NCBI GenBank assembly: GCA_016987375.1
Contig: PJRA01000048.1
Span: 1,684,118-1,748,117 of the forward strand
DNA from: Brachionus koreanus
Taxonomy: Eukaryota; Rotifera; Eurotatoria; Ploima; Brachionidae
Direction: 5' to 3'
Length of the DNA: 64,000 bases
Shown here: in pieces, positions 20,885 through 33,847 of the stretch
Layout of the letters: every line of letters starts with the position of its first letter
How positions within the stretch are numbered: position 1 is the stretch's first letter
Translations under genes and position numbers: made by a program
Notes under the pieces: model-generated
Told to the model about the DNA's origin: nothing
The model's input: only the letters and a program-made list of their open reading frames with translations
Database searches by the model: none

Positions 20885-22678
20885 AATATTTTCTTTATCA
20901 GAAATTTGCTTTTTTCCTTCTTTTTATATTTCCATATAATTTGGGAAAAATAACTTGAATATTTTCTACTTAATAATAACTTGCTGAACAGTTGTTTTCG
21001 TTCTAGATCTAGCAAGGACATAAATGAAAACTGTTCGCTATAAATCAAACTCAAGTAATGGTACAAAATCTAACCACATGGGTTAATAAATCATAGCATT
21101 ATGAATTAAGTCGAAATTATGCTTGTTCTAATGGCATTTAGTCATATTTCAAGCAAACAAGACAAAATACTAAATAAATTGTCAATTTTTAATAATAATT
21201 TAATTTTTAAACTCATCAAGTATGGCATAAGTATCAAAAATTTGAGTTTTCAAATCAATTTATTTCTCCCATATTTAATTTTAAATTAAGAACAAAATTA
21301 CTTGAAAATAATAACCTCGAGAATTGTATATCAAATAAATAGCATTTGTGCTTAGTTTATTGAAAAATTATTTATATTGAATTATTGAGAGTGATTTGTA
21401 TGCCAAACTCTATCGATATGGCAAAGTTTCAAATATTTAGGGAAAGTTGTTTGATTATTATTGCTAATAGGTAGGCAGCACCATTTAGTTTAACGCTTAG
21501 ATAATTTATATCAAGAGAGCTTAAGTTTGATCAAATAAGTAGCATTAAAGTACTTGACTGCGTTGTTTAAATTGGGTCAGTAAATTTTTTTTTATAAGAA
21601 TAAAGCAAAAGCAATTAAACTTAATATTACATTTAAATACTTAAGTAAATTGTTTAGAAGAAAATTTTGAAAAGTGTTTGAAAATTAAATGTTATAAAAT
21701 TGCTTTCTATTTCGATGTTTTTCTTGATATATATATAAATTTTTTTTACTAAATAATTCATCAATGAATGCTCTTGGCACAGAGTTTTGTTTCATTGTGA
21801 GACAAATTTATTTTCATTCTTTTGGGTATTAGTGAATTGATCGATTTTCAAACAACGATTTAGAGCAATGCGAGAAGCTTGAAGAGAAAATTGATTTTTC
21901 AAAAATAAAGTGACATCCTTAATTTGAAGCTAACAATCGAAAATAAATTTTAAATTAGCTTCTTAGCGGCATGGAAAGAAATTTTCTATTGAGAACCAAC
22001 TTAATTACAAAACTACAGTTGAAATCTGAGGAAATAATCTAAATAGAAAAATTAATTTATTTCGTCATTCTTCTTTGTTGCCAATTCTTTTAAAACAACC
22101 ATTTCCGATGTTCTATTATACTTGAAAACTCTTTAAGCAGTTTAATCGATCTTTTTTTACTCTTGTAAATTTTTTTTCACTCAAAATTTGTTTTAAAAAT
22201 TCAACTAAGTTTCTCAATCCGAATCTTAAATTTTAGTTTATCATCTTATTAAATTTAAATATGTTATAAATTGTAAATGTTTTAAGACTAATTAAGTAAT
22301 AGCTCTAGAATAAAGTAAGACCTTAGATTCCAGTCTGCTGTGATTAAGTCTCGAATGTGTTGAAAATAATTCTTTTATTAATATCAAGAGAATTAATCTC
22401 AAATTTTAGACACAATGAAAATTTATAACATTCAAATATCTAATAAGGAACAAGTAAACAAGTAATTGATTTTTTAGGCAAATAAAAAAATTCTCAAAAA
22501 AAAAACAACTAAATAATATTTCGAGCTTAGCAATCCAGATTGTTTGTTTGCTTTAAAAAAAAAAAGAAACTAGCTTATTAAATAGATGATATTCTATAGG
22601 GATTCGTTGAAAATAATTAATAAGTTATGGGTTCCAGATATACAACTACAAAATCATACAAAATCATAATATTTCCAA

Positions 22679-23013
22679 CCAACTGGTTTTAGTGCAAAAA
22701 AATTGGCTTCATTAAATTAGGTAAATTCATAGTTCACAAAGTTTTTATCTAAATTTTTGATCAATGTTAAATAATGATCGATCATCAATCACAAAATGAT
22801 AAGATAAAGTATCACTTTACCCAATTCCTACGGGTCTCAATCTTAATTATCATTGCTTTGAAAATTAATAAGCTATTTTAAGTAAAAAAAAAAAAAAAAC
22901 AAAAAATTTATCTTACATCTAGACCGTTTAGTGGTCGATTAATTTTAGTCAGAACTATTTGATTTGAATCTAAATTAATTTAAAGCCGATTTTATTGCAC
23001 TAAAACCAGTTGG
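22679..23013. mobile_element. MITE-like element with about 37-bp terminal inverted repeats
   Basis: The left end CCAACTGGTTTTAGTGCAA is repeated perfectly as its reverse complement at the right end. Pairing continues with few mismatches for about 37 bp (AAAATTGGCTT against AAAATCGGCTT). The interior of about 260 bp has no ORF. A target duplication is not clear. No other copy was seen in the window. Confidence 0.55.
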
Positions 23014-25495
23014 CTGATAAACTTTTCTTTATTATCAAATTTCAGTTTACTTAACGAAAAATCCAAATATGGTTTCGTAAGCAACCAGAGCCAATTAGTA
23101 TTTTCTCTTGATTTTATCTTATCTTGTTTTAAAGTATTTTGTTTTTAAGAAAAAATTTTAATCTTTTATTTTTGCATCATTTGTTGCGGAAAATTAGACT
23201 CGTTCAATTTCTATACAAACATTTGGAAATCTAAAACATTAATAAATAGATTTATATATTTTTTTTTTATTTCTATTAATTAAAATAAATAAGAAATATG
23301 AAAATGGAATTAAAACAAAAAAAATTACTTAAGAAAAAAAAATTGATGGTGTCGATAATTGAGGACGATTGAATTTTTATTCTTTTAAAAGATTAATTGA
23401 ATCCTTAAAGTAGTACATTTAATGGCAGATTAATGTAATTTAGGATTAAAATTGATTTGTAATAAAAATAGAAAAAAAAAGAGTTTTAATTTTCAGATAA
23501 ATCAAAATTTTTCAATATATTTCGACAACCAGCAGAACAGAAAAAAAAAACAAAAATCAATAAAGTTTTTTTTTATTGTTGTTAGTAGTTGGAAAACTCT
23601 TTTAAATTATTTTCCGATTTTGATTGCCAAATTGTTGAAACAAATTAATTGAATGTTTCGAAATATAATTTTCTATATGCGTACAAGATAACATGAAATT
23701 AGGTTTCATTAGGTTCTTTCCATGCTAAATTAATTATCAGCACAATTAAGATTATGCAACATATGCTCGATTCCCTACAAAAATATAAGTTTGTTTTATT
23801 TATCAAAATTTAGACTTTTTTTTTATTTTTTGACTTCAAACGAGGCGTACTTATTCCAATAGTTCAAAATAATGCATTTGCCAAAGGCTCTGCGAATGGC
23901 TCACATAATTGTTAGTTTTTTAATAGGAAAAAATTGCCTCCAACTTTTTATTTTTAAGAAAGTTTATCTTTTTTTTTCCTCAACAGAGGCTTTTTTATCT
24001 TAATTCTTATTAGAATAATTTTTTTACTCATGACATTCCAGGCCCGAGTTATTCTTTTTTATTTTATGATTTCTTGGTCAATTGGGATAGTTTTGATTTA
24101 TGACTGATGCAAATTTGGATGAACGCTAACTAATGAAACTTCAAATAGAAAAAAATTAAAGATCAAGGTAAGTAGCCAGTTTAGCAAAGTAAAAAACTAG
24201 TCTAGTACTAAAAAAATTATTTTTTTTTTTTTTGAGCATAAAGTGAGCGCTAGAAAGAAAAAAAAGAAAATATTCTAGATTATAATGATACGAATATTAT
24301 TTTAAACTACTCAAATTTTTTAGATATATAACAAGATCAAATTACAAATTAAAATAACAAAAAAAAAATTTTCAAATATCAAGTCGAAACAAAACAAAAT
24401 TCATGAGAATACCAATTTTAGCATATCGTTTCACTTGTATTTTAAACAAACTACATTGAACGCCAAGTTTAATTTAGCTAGGAAAAAAACATACCATTCT
24501 CAACAAAAATAATAGCTTGGTGAAAAATTATGGTAACATTTTGGCTAAATGCTAAATTATATTCTTCTCCTCCGGTAGAGACCTCATGATCCGATCATTT
24601 AAAAATATCATAGATTAATTGAGTAAATAATAAATTTAAAATCAATTAAAAAATCCAAAATCAATATTTATTTAGTGAAAATTTTAATTTTTTTTTGTTG
24701 TTTTTTTTTTTTTTTGAATTTGTCTTCATAAACGTGTTATACCAAACATGATTAATCAACCATCACTCTTGTGTCAGCAGTAGAAAATCAATTAACTAGA
24801 TTTTTTTTTAATCAAAATTAAAGTTACATAATTCAGATGTAAAATATTTGCTATCAAAATTACATTTTTTCTTTTTTTTTTAAATTACATCTTACCTTTT
24901 AATAGAAGTATTTGCGTCAGTATTCATATACCCAGCTCTTACCTGGCAAGCAATATTTAACTAAATTCATTTAGATCAATAAAAATATTGATTTTTATCT
25001 AATTACTTTTCTCACCAACAGCTACTGTTTCAAAGCAAACTTGAAATTGACTGAAATTCCAATATTTCCATCTAATACTTGATACATGTAACTGATAATT
25101 AAATTCGAGTTTTTCTGACAGGTTAATATCAAAAAATTAAAATCAGAAAAATCCTTTTTTTTTATAAATAGAATTTTGACGCTTTTTTTTTTCATACTAA
25201 ACAAAACATCTTCAATCATTTGCCGTAATTTTATTTGATATTCAAAAATAAAGTTCAAGTTTTGTTTTTTTGTGTAAATGATTTAGAGTTAGAATAAACA
25301 AAGCAAAAATGGCGTCAGACACAAACAGGGCCACTAGTGCCAAGTTTGTATTCCATTGAGTCAGATTAATATTTGCCATATGCCCACAAGTAATTGATAT
25401 TTTCTTTAAATGTTTGGAATTAATGAACGAAAATATGGATTTATTTATATTCTAATGCCGAAAAAGGTTATAAACCAAATATTAAAATGTATGTA

Positions 25496-25552
25496 TATAT
25501 ATTTGTGCGTGTGTGTGTGTGTTAGTAAGTGAGTAAATGTGTGTGTGCGCAA
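25496..25552. repeat. GT-rich microsatellite
   Basis: Interrupted TATATATTTGTGCGTGTGTGTGTGTG and GTGTGTGTGCGC runs. Confidence 0.9.
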
Positions 25553-25809
25553 TTGTGGTATTTTATAAGTCAATAATCAAAATAACGATTATCGATATCA
25601 TTATCATATTTTTGTATTTAGCTGGAGATCAAGCTGGTTTTGGAGAAAAATGCCTATCAAATTATCCTAACCACCATCAGTATAAGAACATGTTTACTTA
25701 ATACTTTAAGTCTTAATTAAAAACTTGCTTTATTATTATTTGAATTTATTTGTGTTGGTTTTTATCGTTTTGTTCAGGGCTTGTAGAAACAAAAATAAAT
25801 AAATGAATT

Positions 25810-25828
25810 TGCTAGCTAGCTAGCTAGC
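25810..25828. repeat. GCTA tetranucleotide microsatellite
   Basis: GCTAGCTAGCTAGCTAGC, four and a half units, self-complementary. Confidence 0.9.
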
Positions 25829-28800
25829 ATTTTCAATCAGCAAACGAATCTTAATTTCAAAGAAGTTTGAATTATCGACAAGTTTTTCTTGTTAACGAGC
25901 ATAAACTAATCTAAATTTTAATTAATTTTTTATTGTTAAATAGATTGTTTCGGGCGCCTTCAAAAAATTAATCTAAAACAATGTCTGTATGAATTGATTC
26001 CTGAACTAGCTGATACTTTGCTTCTTTTGTGTTATTAATGACCACTCCATTGATCACTATATAAATATAATCAGCAGCTAGAATAAAAAGTAATTTTTTT
26101 CCAAATTATTCCAGTCAAAGCAGGAAATAAGTGGCTATTTTAAACAATTCATTTAGTTTAATAGTAACTAGACAAAATCGATTGAATCAAGTATCTTTAA
26201 AAGGTAACGGATCTAGTAAGTGATTAGCTTAAACTGGAGGGAAGTTAATTCAATTTGAATTGGTGACGGCATTTGATTGCGTCTATTAACTGGATATGAG
26301 TCTTGAAAGTTGGTTTAAACAATAATAAATTTGTTGAAAAAACAAATCGCACTAAAATCTATCAGTCAATTTGTTTAGACAAATCCAAGTATTTCTAAAA
26401 TTATTATCTATTCTAGTCGAGATTTTAATTGTTAGATAAAAAGAGCAATTTTAGTGTTTACTTAAGGCGCCCTCTAATGCAGCTTACAAAGTCTTCATAA
26501 TTATCTGTGCATCTATTAAGCATTACTTTCAATTATTTTCTTTTTTATATGTTAAAAAAAATTTTATAGATTCCTAGATAATAGAAATAAAGCAGAAAAA
26601 TTATCCATACAAATTAGGCTTAATGAAATTTAAACATTGTTTATTTCAATTAGTTTTGATCTTAATATTTGAAACAGATCATCTTTGTGAAGTAGATATA
26701 AATTTTGTAGACTTTTCATCAGCTATGTTAGTTTTTTTTTCATTGATTTATTTATATATTTTTCTCTTGTTCGACAATTTGCACTTAGAGTTAACTAAGC
26801 ATTCGATAATTGTTTTAGTTTGAAAAAAATAAATATTTAATTTTTTAAAGAAAAGTTTAAATTAGCTTTCAATCTTTTTGGTTTGAATTTTGTTTTTGTT
26901 TGTTTAACAAAAAAAATAGACTATAAAAAAGAATAATTAATTTTCAAAATTTAAACTCCAAAGGCATTATGCATCACAGAGTCAAAAATAATTCAAATAA
27001 AATCCTTGTTTTTTTTAATCACTTAGAACGAAATTATTTTTTTAATAGTGATTTCGGAATTAATTAAAAAGAAACCATTATGCGGCACTTTAGACATTAA
27101 AAAAAAATAAAAAAATATTTTTGAAAGTTTAATTGATAGAAAAAAAAATCGACTTGCGATAAAAATAAAATTTCCGCATGAAAATTTTAAGCACAAAGCT
27201 AGCACAGGTAATAGGAAGTCGTCAAAGGGAATAATTAAATTACGCCCAAATATCAGAATTTTATTTCTATTCAATTAAATATTTATTTTTTAAATTAATA
27301 AATTTTTTAAAAAAGTTTAAAAAATATATATATTTTTTTTCAAATTCTACGGTAACAGGAAAGTAGATTTAATTTAATTTCTCACGAAATGAATTAGTAA
27401 AGATCTCTATAAAATAATAGGCAAGAAGCATTGGTCCTTGATTTTAGAAAGATTTCTCTATAAATAATTTGGCATGCTTGTTTGTGATTTTTTCTGGATC
27501 CTAATTCACAATCATGATTCGATAATCAGCTTGTCTCAATCCGTGCACAAGTTATTAATTTGAAAAAAAATTCAAATCAATTTTCCGTGTTTGTATTTGT
27601 ATGTATTGAAAGCAGCTAATTATTTGAAACGAATCTGGAATTTCGGATTATTAAATATTTACACTTAAGGAAAAAAGGGAAATAGAAAATTCGTTGAAAA
27701 TGAATTATATAGAAAAAAATGCATTCGTCTATCATATTAAGACATCTAGTTTGTTTGAAAATTCAAATATATCTTGGTTTGTTTTCCCTTTAATTTTCTT
27801 AGTTGTCACGAAAATTGATTAACACACAGAATTATTTTTTTTTCTCCAATTTTTTTTTTATTTATGACTCTTTTGAGCGAATGCAAATAAAAAAATATTT
27901 TAATTTTGTTGTAATTTAAGTTCTTCTTAGTTTCTCTCTTCACTTGCGAATTAGTTTCCAGAGAAATAAAGTCATAAATGCTTAGCCGAGCAAAATTAAT
28001 CCTTTAGAAATTTAACTTTCAGTTCTTAATCCATTTTACGCTTCATTAGGACCCACCATTTAGCTGAAGTGAACCAATATTACTCTCATGCTGCGCATTT
28101 TTTGTTGTTATTGTTGTTTTCTAATTTTAAATGACGAACTAAACTTAGTATTAATAACCAGTCTTAAATTTCGATATTGTAAAAATTTCAAAAATTGATA
28201 ATATTTTATTTTCTTTTAAATTGACAAGCTTATTAAAATTCGCTTCTTGTTTTCTATCGGCTTTCCGGATCAATTTTTTCAAACTGACATAAAAATTTTC
28301 CTTAAAATCCAGATTAGAAAACAAATTTTTCTACTCAGATTTGTTTTAATTGACAGCTAAATTTCGAAATTTCCTCCCAAATACTCGAAATTTATATCCA
28401 TTTTCGTTCTCAGCACTTTTTCAAACAAAATTTTTTAATAAAACAAAAATAAAAGTTTAAAATTAAATTTTCTGGAATGCTATTAGTTTCTAATTCCCGT
28501 GTCGTCAAAAAATAAAATTAGATATTTTCTCTAATCAAGGAAGCGCAAATTGTTCATATGTTTCACTTTCATCATAGGCTAAAATCGATAAAAAAATCAA
28601 TAAAGATTCATACGGAACTCATAGCAAATAGGATATTGAACACAAATAAAAAATAATTCCAATTTAAGACTTATTTTATTTTATTCATATGTAATTTATT
28701 TTTTTTTATTTTAAATTTTAACAATTTCCGATCAATTGATGCAAATCGGTGACAACATTGTTATGTATTTTTTTGTTTCTAAAATTTTAGATCAAAATGC

Positions 28801-28919
28801 TTGCCCAAAAAAACTAACTAAGTTAATCATCGTTCAAAAGTTGAAAAAAAATTTTATTTATTTCTTCCTGTTGTTTGTTTTATTTTTTTTGTTTAATTTA
28901 ATTTACCAAACGTCCAATA

Positions 28920-31019
28920 ATGAATGATAAAATTGAAGCAAATGGAACTAACGGCAAGCCAGAAAATTTTCTCACCATAAGGCTACTGATGCAGGGCAAA
29001 GAAGTTGGAAGTATTATTGGAAAAGTATATTTTCTTATAAATAAAAAAATGATGTTTTTTTATTATATTTTTTAAAAAGAAAGGAGATAATATAAAGAGC
29101 ATTCGTGAGCTGAGCGGTGCTCGCATAACTATTTCGGATGGTTCAACACCTGAACGAATTGTGACTATAAACAGTCCTGTAGAAAACGCCAACAAGGCTT
29201 TTTCGCTGATATGCAAGAAATTTGAAGACGATTCGAAGCAAACATGCACAACCGGCACCATGCCTCCCATTACTCTAAGATTAATTGTACCTGCAAGTCA
29301 ATGTGGATCGATAATTGGTAAGAGTGGAAGCAAAATTAAAGAGATTAGAGAGGTTAATTTTTGTTTTTAATTTAAAATTTTAAAATTTCTAATAAATTAA
29401 CAAAAAATGGTAAAAAAAATATTTTTTTTTAGAAAACCGGTGCAAGCATTCAGGTAGCTAGTGAAATGCTGCCGGGATCAACTGAACGAGCTGTTACGCT
29501 CAGTGGAAAATATGATTCAATAATCGAATGCTTCAAATTGGTTGCGGAAATTTTGATTGAAAGTCCAGCAAAAGGTGATACTCTTTCATATAAGCCTAGA
29601 CCTAGTGCTAGCAGTCAACAAATCACAGCGCCAATTGTTTTTGCTCATGGACAGGCCTATCAGATCCAAGGTCAATATGCAATTCCGATTCCTGCTAGTG
29701 AAGTAGCTAAACTGATCCAGATAGGAGCGATTGGTCAACTACCTGCACCTGCACCTCCCCCTTTAGCCGGTAATATAAATATTTGTTCATTTGGTTGATA
29801 ACTTTTTTAAAATAAAAAAAAAATTCATAGCTTATTACTACCGATATGACGAAAGTGAGTCTAAATGTAAATAAAAAACAAAAAGTTAATATTTTTTCAA
29901 TAACCCTTAGATTTATTACCAAGGTTATAGTCAGTTAGGTCAAGTGATTAATTTTGTTTTAAAACTAGAAAAAAACTTGACTTAATCGATTAGAGCCGAT
30001 TAAATTAAATGTAACTAAAATTAAATAATTTTTTTTAAAATAAATCATAGTTAAACAAAAAAGTCTTTAAAGTAGGTTTATAGCTTTTGGCGCAGTTCCC
30101 TCTTTAAATAAAGCGCCTTTAATAAATAGCTCCCCTTTACCTAGACCAGGTAACCATTCAAATTATCATTAAACTCACTTTACATTATTTGCCTTGAATG
30201 TCTCTTTCCCATATCTTACAACTAATTTTACTTCATTGACTAAATTAATTTCGTCTAAAGCCACCGTTTTGCATAATCAAACCCCTCAGCCAGTAACAGT
30301 GAACCCAACAGTGGCAGTACCACCTGCCGGCAACTCGACAGTTTCATCCACGGGCCGATCTGTGGTCCAAACCCATGAAATGACTATTCCAAACGATTTA
30401 ATTGGATGTATTATAGGAAGAGGTGGTCAGAAGATAAGCGAGATTCGTTTAGTCAGTGGTGCAAATATAAAAATAGCAGATCTAGAGGACGGTAATCCAG
30501 ACCGTCATGTTAGTATCAGCGGAACACCAGACCAAATTCAGCTTGCTCAGTTCTTGATTAATGCGAGGTAAATAGAGAATTTCCTTATTTTCTTTTTGGC
30601 TCATTGTATCTATGTGCTGTCTAACTTGTGCATGTATCCCTCTAAACAAAAAAAAATCGCTATTTATTTCTTAACTCTAATGACTAAAAAAATTAAGTAC
30701 GAGTGCATACGCAGCTAGTTTATATGCTAACAGCTCAATAGTTCTAACGAGCGGCTCCTCCACACCAACTTCAAGCACATCGTCGCCGGTTTCACAAAAT
30801 TCAGTAGATGTAATCGTGCCTAACTCAACTAATTCTAGTGAAATAGACTCAAATAACTTTTTAAAAGCAAATCTAGTTCTTCAGTCGATGGTTCAGCCGG
30901 TCCTAGTGTCCTATCCAGAGCAAATAAATCAAATTAATATGCAGTATCAGCAACATTTTGTTAGCAAAAATCTGAGCCGAGACCTCAAAAGACAACAATT
31001 GCATTTTAAGCCATATTAA
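28920..31019 (+). CDS. PCBP: Poly(rC)-binding-protein-type RNA-binding protein with three KH domains, six exons
   Basis: Exons 28920-29024, 29080-29352, 29433-29769, 30084-30149, 30261-30567 and 30698-31019 join in frame with GT-AG introns, giving about 469 residues. KH1 (about 16-86) has TIRLLMQGKEVGSIIGKKGD, with an intron inside its GKKG loop. KH2 (about 97-170) has RLIVPASQCGSIIGKSGSK. KH3 (about 298-362) has HEMTIPNDLIGCIIGRGGQK. These motifs and the order KH1-KH2-long linker-KH3 match PCBP/hnRNP E, Drosophila mub and relatives. Such proteins bind C-rich RNA and act in splicing, stability and translation. The linker is Ser/Pro/Ala-rich; a Ser/Thr/Asn-rich tail follows KH3. The small 66-nt fourth exon is supported only by splice sites and frame. 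The last acceptor is ambiguous (30697 or 30718, same frame). Confidence 0.92.
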
Positions 31020-33179
31020 AAAAAAATATTAAAAAAAAAAAATAAAAAAATTTGTTAACACACATCTCGTTTTTATGAAAAAGAAAATAATTTTAATTTT
31101 TTTACCTTCAACAGTGTTTCTTTTAGATGTTTAAAATTTTGTATAAAACTAAGGAATCTCGAAGAAAAGCATGAGTTAAATATGTATCCCTATAAATTAT
31201 AATTTTGTTTTAATTTATATCCTAAATTTTATTTAATAAATTAATTTATAAACTTTGTATTTTGTTTATTCGGCTATTAATATATTTCTGTATCCCTTAT
31301 AATTGTCTAACTATGTGCATGATCGTCAAACATTGATCTAAACGGATTTTAATATTTTAAGAATCGCGAGTGAACTTGGTGGTTTGTTGGTTCCACATGT
31401 AACGGCCATGTAGTTGATACTGATTGCATTAAGCCAAAAAAATTAAACATCTCTACTGTCAATGTAAATCTAAAATCTTTTTAACGTAATTCAAACATTC
31501 TTGTGAAGCTGCTGCTGAATTTATTGGAAGCTTGGACAACTAATTCAGCTGATTATAAAAGACTTTTTGACTCTTATTGTGAATTGATGCAATTTTAAAG
31601 TATATCTTATGCAATCTATTTTAATTTTGAAACGAAATTTATTAATTAGAAAATTTGTCATTTAAATTTATAAGCATTTTTTAAATTAATAGAATTGTTT
31701 TTGTATGTTAATCTATTCTATATTTGTTATTTATTTCTTAAAAATTTTTCGAAAACATGTATTCAAATTAATATTTATATATTAATTTATTCAATTGATG
31801 ATTATGATCACACAAGATTGAATTTTTATCTTCTTTTTTTGTTAACTAAAAATTTATTTAATAATAAAATTTTCTGAAAATGAGCATTAAAAATTTTTAA
31901 GTTTTTCAAAAATTAAAATCAGGATACTGTATAAATATTTTCACAATATAAAAGTATAAAAATCCAATCACTAAGAGTTCATGATTTTTTGTGACTAGAA
32001 TTTTCAAATATTTAAAAAACAAAATAAATATATATTTTTTAATGAACAATAAATATTTTTTCAGACAAAAATAATAGAAAAAAAATAATAAACTACTTTG
32101 CTAATTTTTAATTTTAAAAATTAATTAAACAAGTCACTTTTTATGATGTTTTTATAATTTGAGGCCTTAAATTTATTAATAATAAATAAATGAAGATATT
32201 AAACTAATGAGTCGGTCATTAGTGACATGAGCACTATCCTGTTGATTAACCTTGAAATTAAATTATCAAGTTTTTTTTATTTGATGCCTTAAAATAGTTT
32301 AAATGTTTGAAGATGGGTCAAAAAGAACAAATTTTCTCAATATTATTAAGTCAAATAAATATGCTTGACTTAAATAATAAAGCCGAACATTACAGCCGAA
32401 GGTGGAATAAATTAAATCATTTAAATTTTTTTTAAGGAAAAATCAATTTATAACAATCGAATAAGAATTTTTGTCTATAAATTCAATTTTAGATAATTAC
32501 TGGTTATTTATTATGTTTATCTCATAAATCTTTTTAATTATATTTTAGGTTTAATGAACATAAAAAATGATCCATCTCTTAAATTTACTTTTGACACACT
32601 TCTTAATATTTTGTAAAATTAAAATTTCAATTTTGTTATTTGAATAAAAAATATTGTGAAATTCAAATACAAATATAACAAAAAACTTTCTTTTTGAAAA
32701 ATTTAAATTTACTTAAATAAAAATTCAAGAAAAAATACTGTAAAAAAAGTTAAATTTTTTTATTGCACCTTTTTTTAATCTTTTTTATTTAAAATAAATC
32801 TTTAAATTCCTTTTTTAAAGAAATCAAATCAATAATCAATTAAAATCTTATTGAAGTTGTATTTTTTGTCTTTTTTACATTAAAAATATTATAAGTGAAA
32901 AATTACAACAAAATTTGTTTCACTTTTTTTCAGTCATTTTTTAAAAAAAAAAAAATTTGTTTGTTTTCAATTAAGTCCACTGATTTGATCAATTGAAGCC
33001 TCGAGAGAGCTCTCAGAGCCCCACTTGCATGCAAGAACCTAGAACCTAATTTAAAAAAATATACAAGAAGAATTTTATAATAAGTGTGTGAAATTTTAGC
33101 TCTCTACGAATATTTGTTCATATTTTAACGTAGTTTTGAAAATTTTGCAAAGCATCATCAGTTATCTAATACAGAAGCA
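31020..33179. other. AT-rich intergenic region downstream of the PCBP-like gene
   Basis: Its first kilobase is probably 3' untranslated and flanking DNA; AATAAA-like signals occur near 31230. A short repeat at 32205-32268 matches 18975-19040. No gene recognised. Confidence 0.5.
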
Positions 33180-33360
33180 CATATGCATATTAAGATACAG
33201 GATTTGGCGAAAAACGCTTAACCAACTGGACTCAAAATTAATATGACCAAAACGAAAGTTATGTCCAAAACAATCAAATTGGATATCTCCCCTAACATCA
33301 CCGATGATTCACTAGTCAAGTGTGAAAACGAATCCACATACTTAAGAAGCCCATAGGAAA
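33180..33360 (+). mobile_element. RTE-like retrotransposon fragment
   Basis: The DNA is closely similar to 17640-17820: GGCGAAAAACGCTTAACCAA and CCAAAACGAAAGTTATG, with the same downstream ATCAAATTGGATATC. It encodes a broken GLKINMTKTKVM-like block (the usual GL.IN..KTK.M after the catalytic box). It ends abruptly near 33360. Confidence 0.7.
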
Positions 33361-33439
33361 AATCTTAACATCTCACATACTGGAAGCCTTATTTAAGCCT
33401 TAAAATTAAAAAGAACTTTATTAAGAACAAATATATTTT

Positions 33440-33560
33440 TCACTTCACGAAAAATATCCAAGGTTTGTTTCTTCAACATAACACTGGACCTCATTCAGTT
33501 AAAAGAACAATTACAAAAATAAAATAGCTGGAAGGGATCGGAATTTAAAAAAATTTTAAT
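33440..33560 (+). mobile_element. Mariner-like transposase fragment
   Basis: One frame reads SLHEKYPRFVSST, and after a shift HNTGPHSVKRTITKIK and LEGIGI. This matches the mariner block around the second catalytic Asp (usually QDNARPH...). The Asp region is damaged. The same upstream block occurs on the minus strand at 59340-59700. Confidence 0.6.
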
Positions 33561-33847
33561 GACTAATTCTTTTAATAAAATAGAAATAAACTTAAAAATA
33601 TAATTGAATTACCTTAGTAAATTTAATTGATGCACAACACAGTTTTTTCTTTCTTTAATTTTTTATTAAGTCTTGTTTTTTATTATTAAAATGAACAAAT
33701 TTCGGCAGCGAAGCAGCAGATAATTTAAAATATTAAGATAAGCTAAAATTTGTCAATTCTTTTTTAAAAAAAAAAATTATTTAGTTACTCAAAGTATTTA
33801 AAAATTAACAATTTATTAACATTTTAATAAAATTATTTTCCATCAAT

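Larger units (their letters stand above)
20885..28919. other. About 8 kb without a recognisable gene
   Basis: The longest empty stretch of the window. Frames of 60-80 codons occur on both strands but none resembles a known protein or shows coding-like composition. Recognisable pieces are an inverted-repeat element (22679-23013), a GT microsatellite (25496-25552) and a GCTA tetranucleotide run (25810-25828). It could hold long upstream exons, introns or regulatory DNA of the PCBP-like gene, whose relatives in other animals often have long 5' regions. It is slightly less AT-rich and less poly-A/T dominated than most other spacers here. Confidence 0.5.

Noticed and set aside
20839..28927. Several 60-85-codon frames (20839, 23452, 25022, 26623, 27023, 28736)
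   Set aside because: Phe/Ile/Lys-rich translations of AT-rich DNA with no conserved pattern or splice support.
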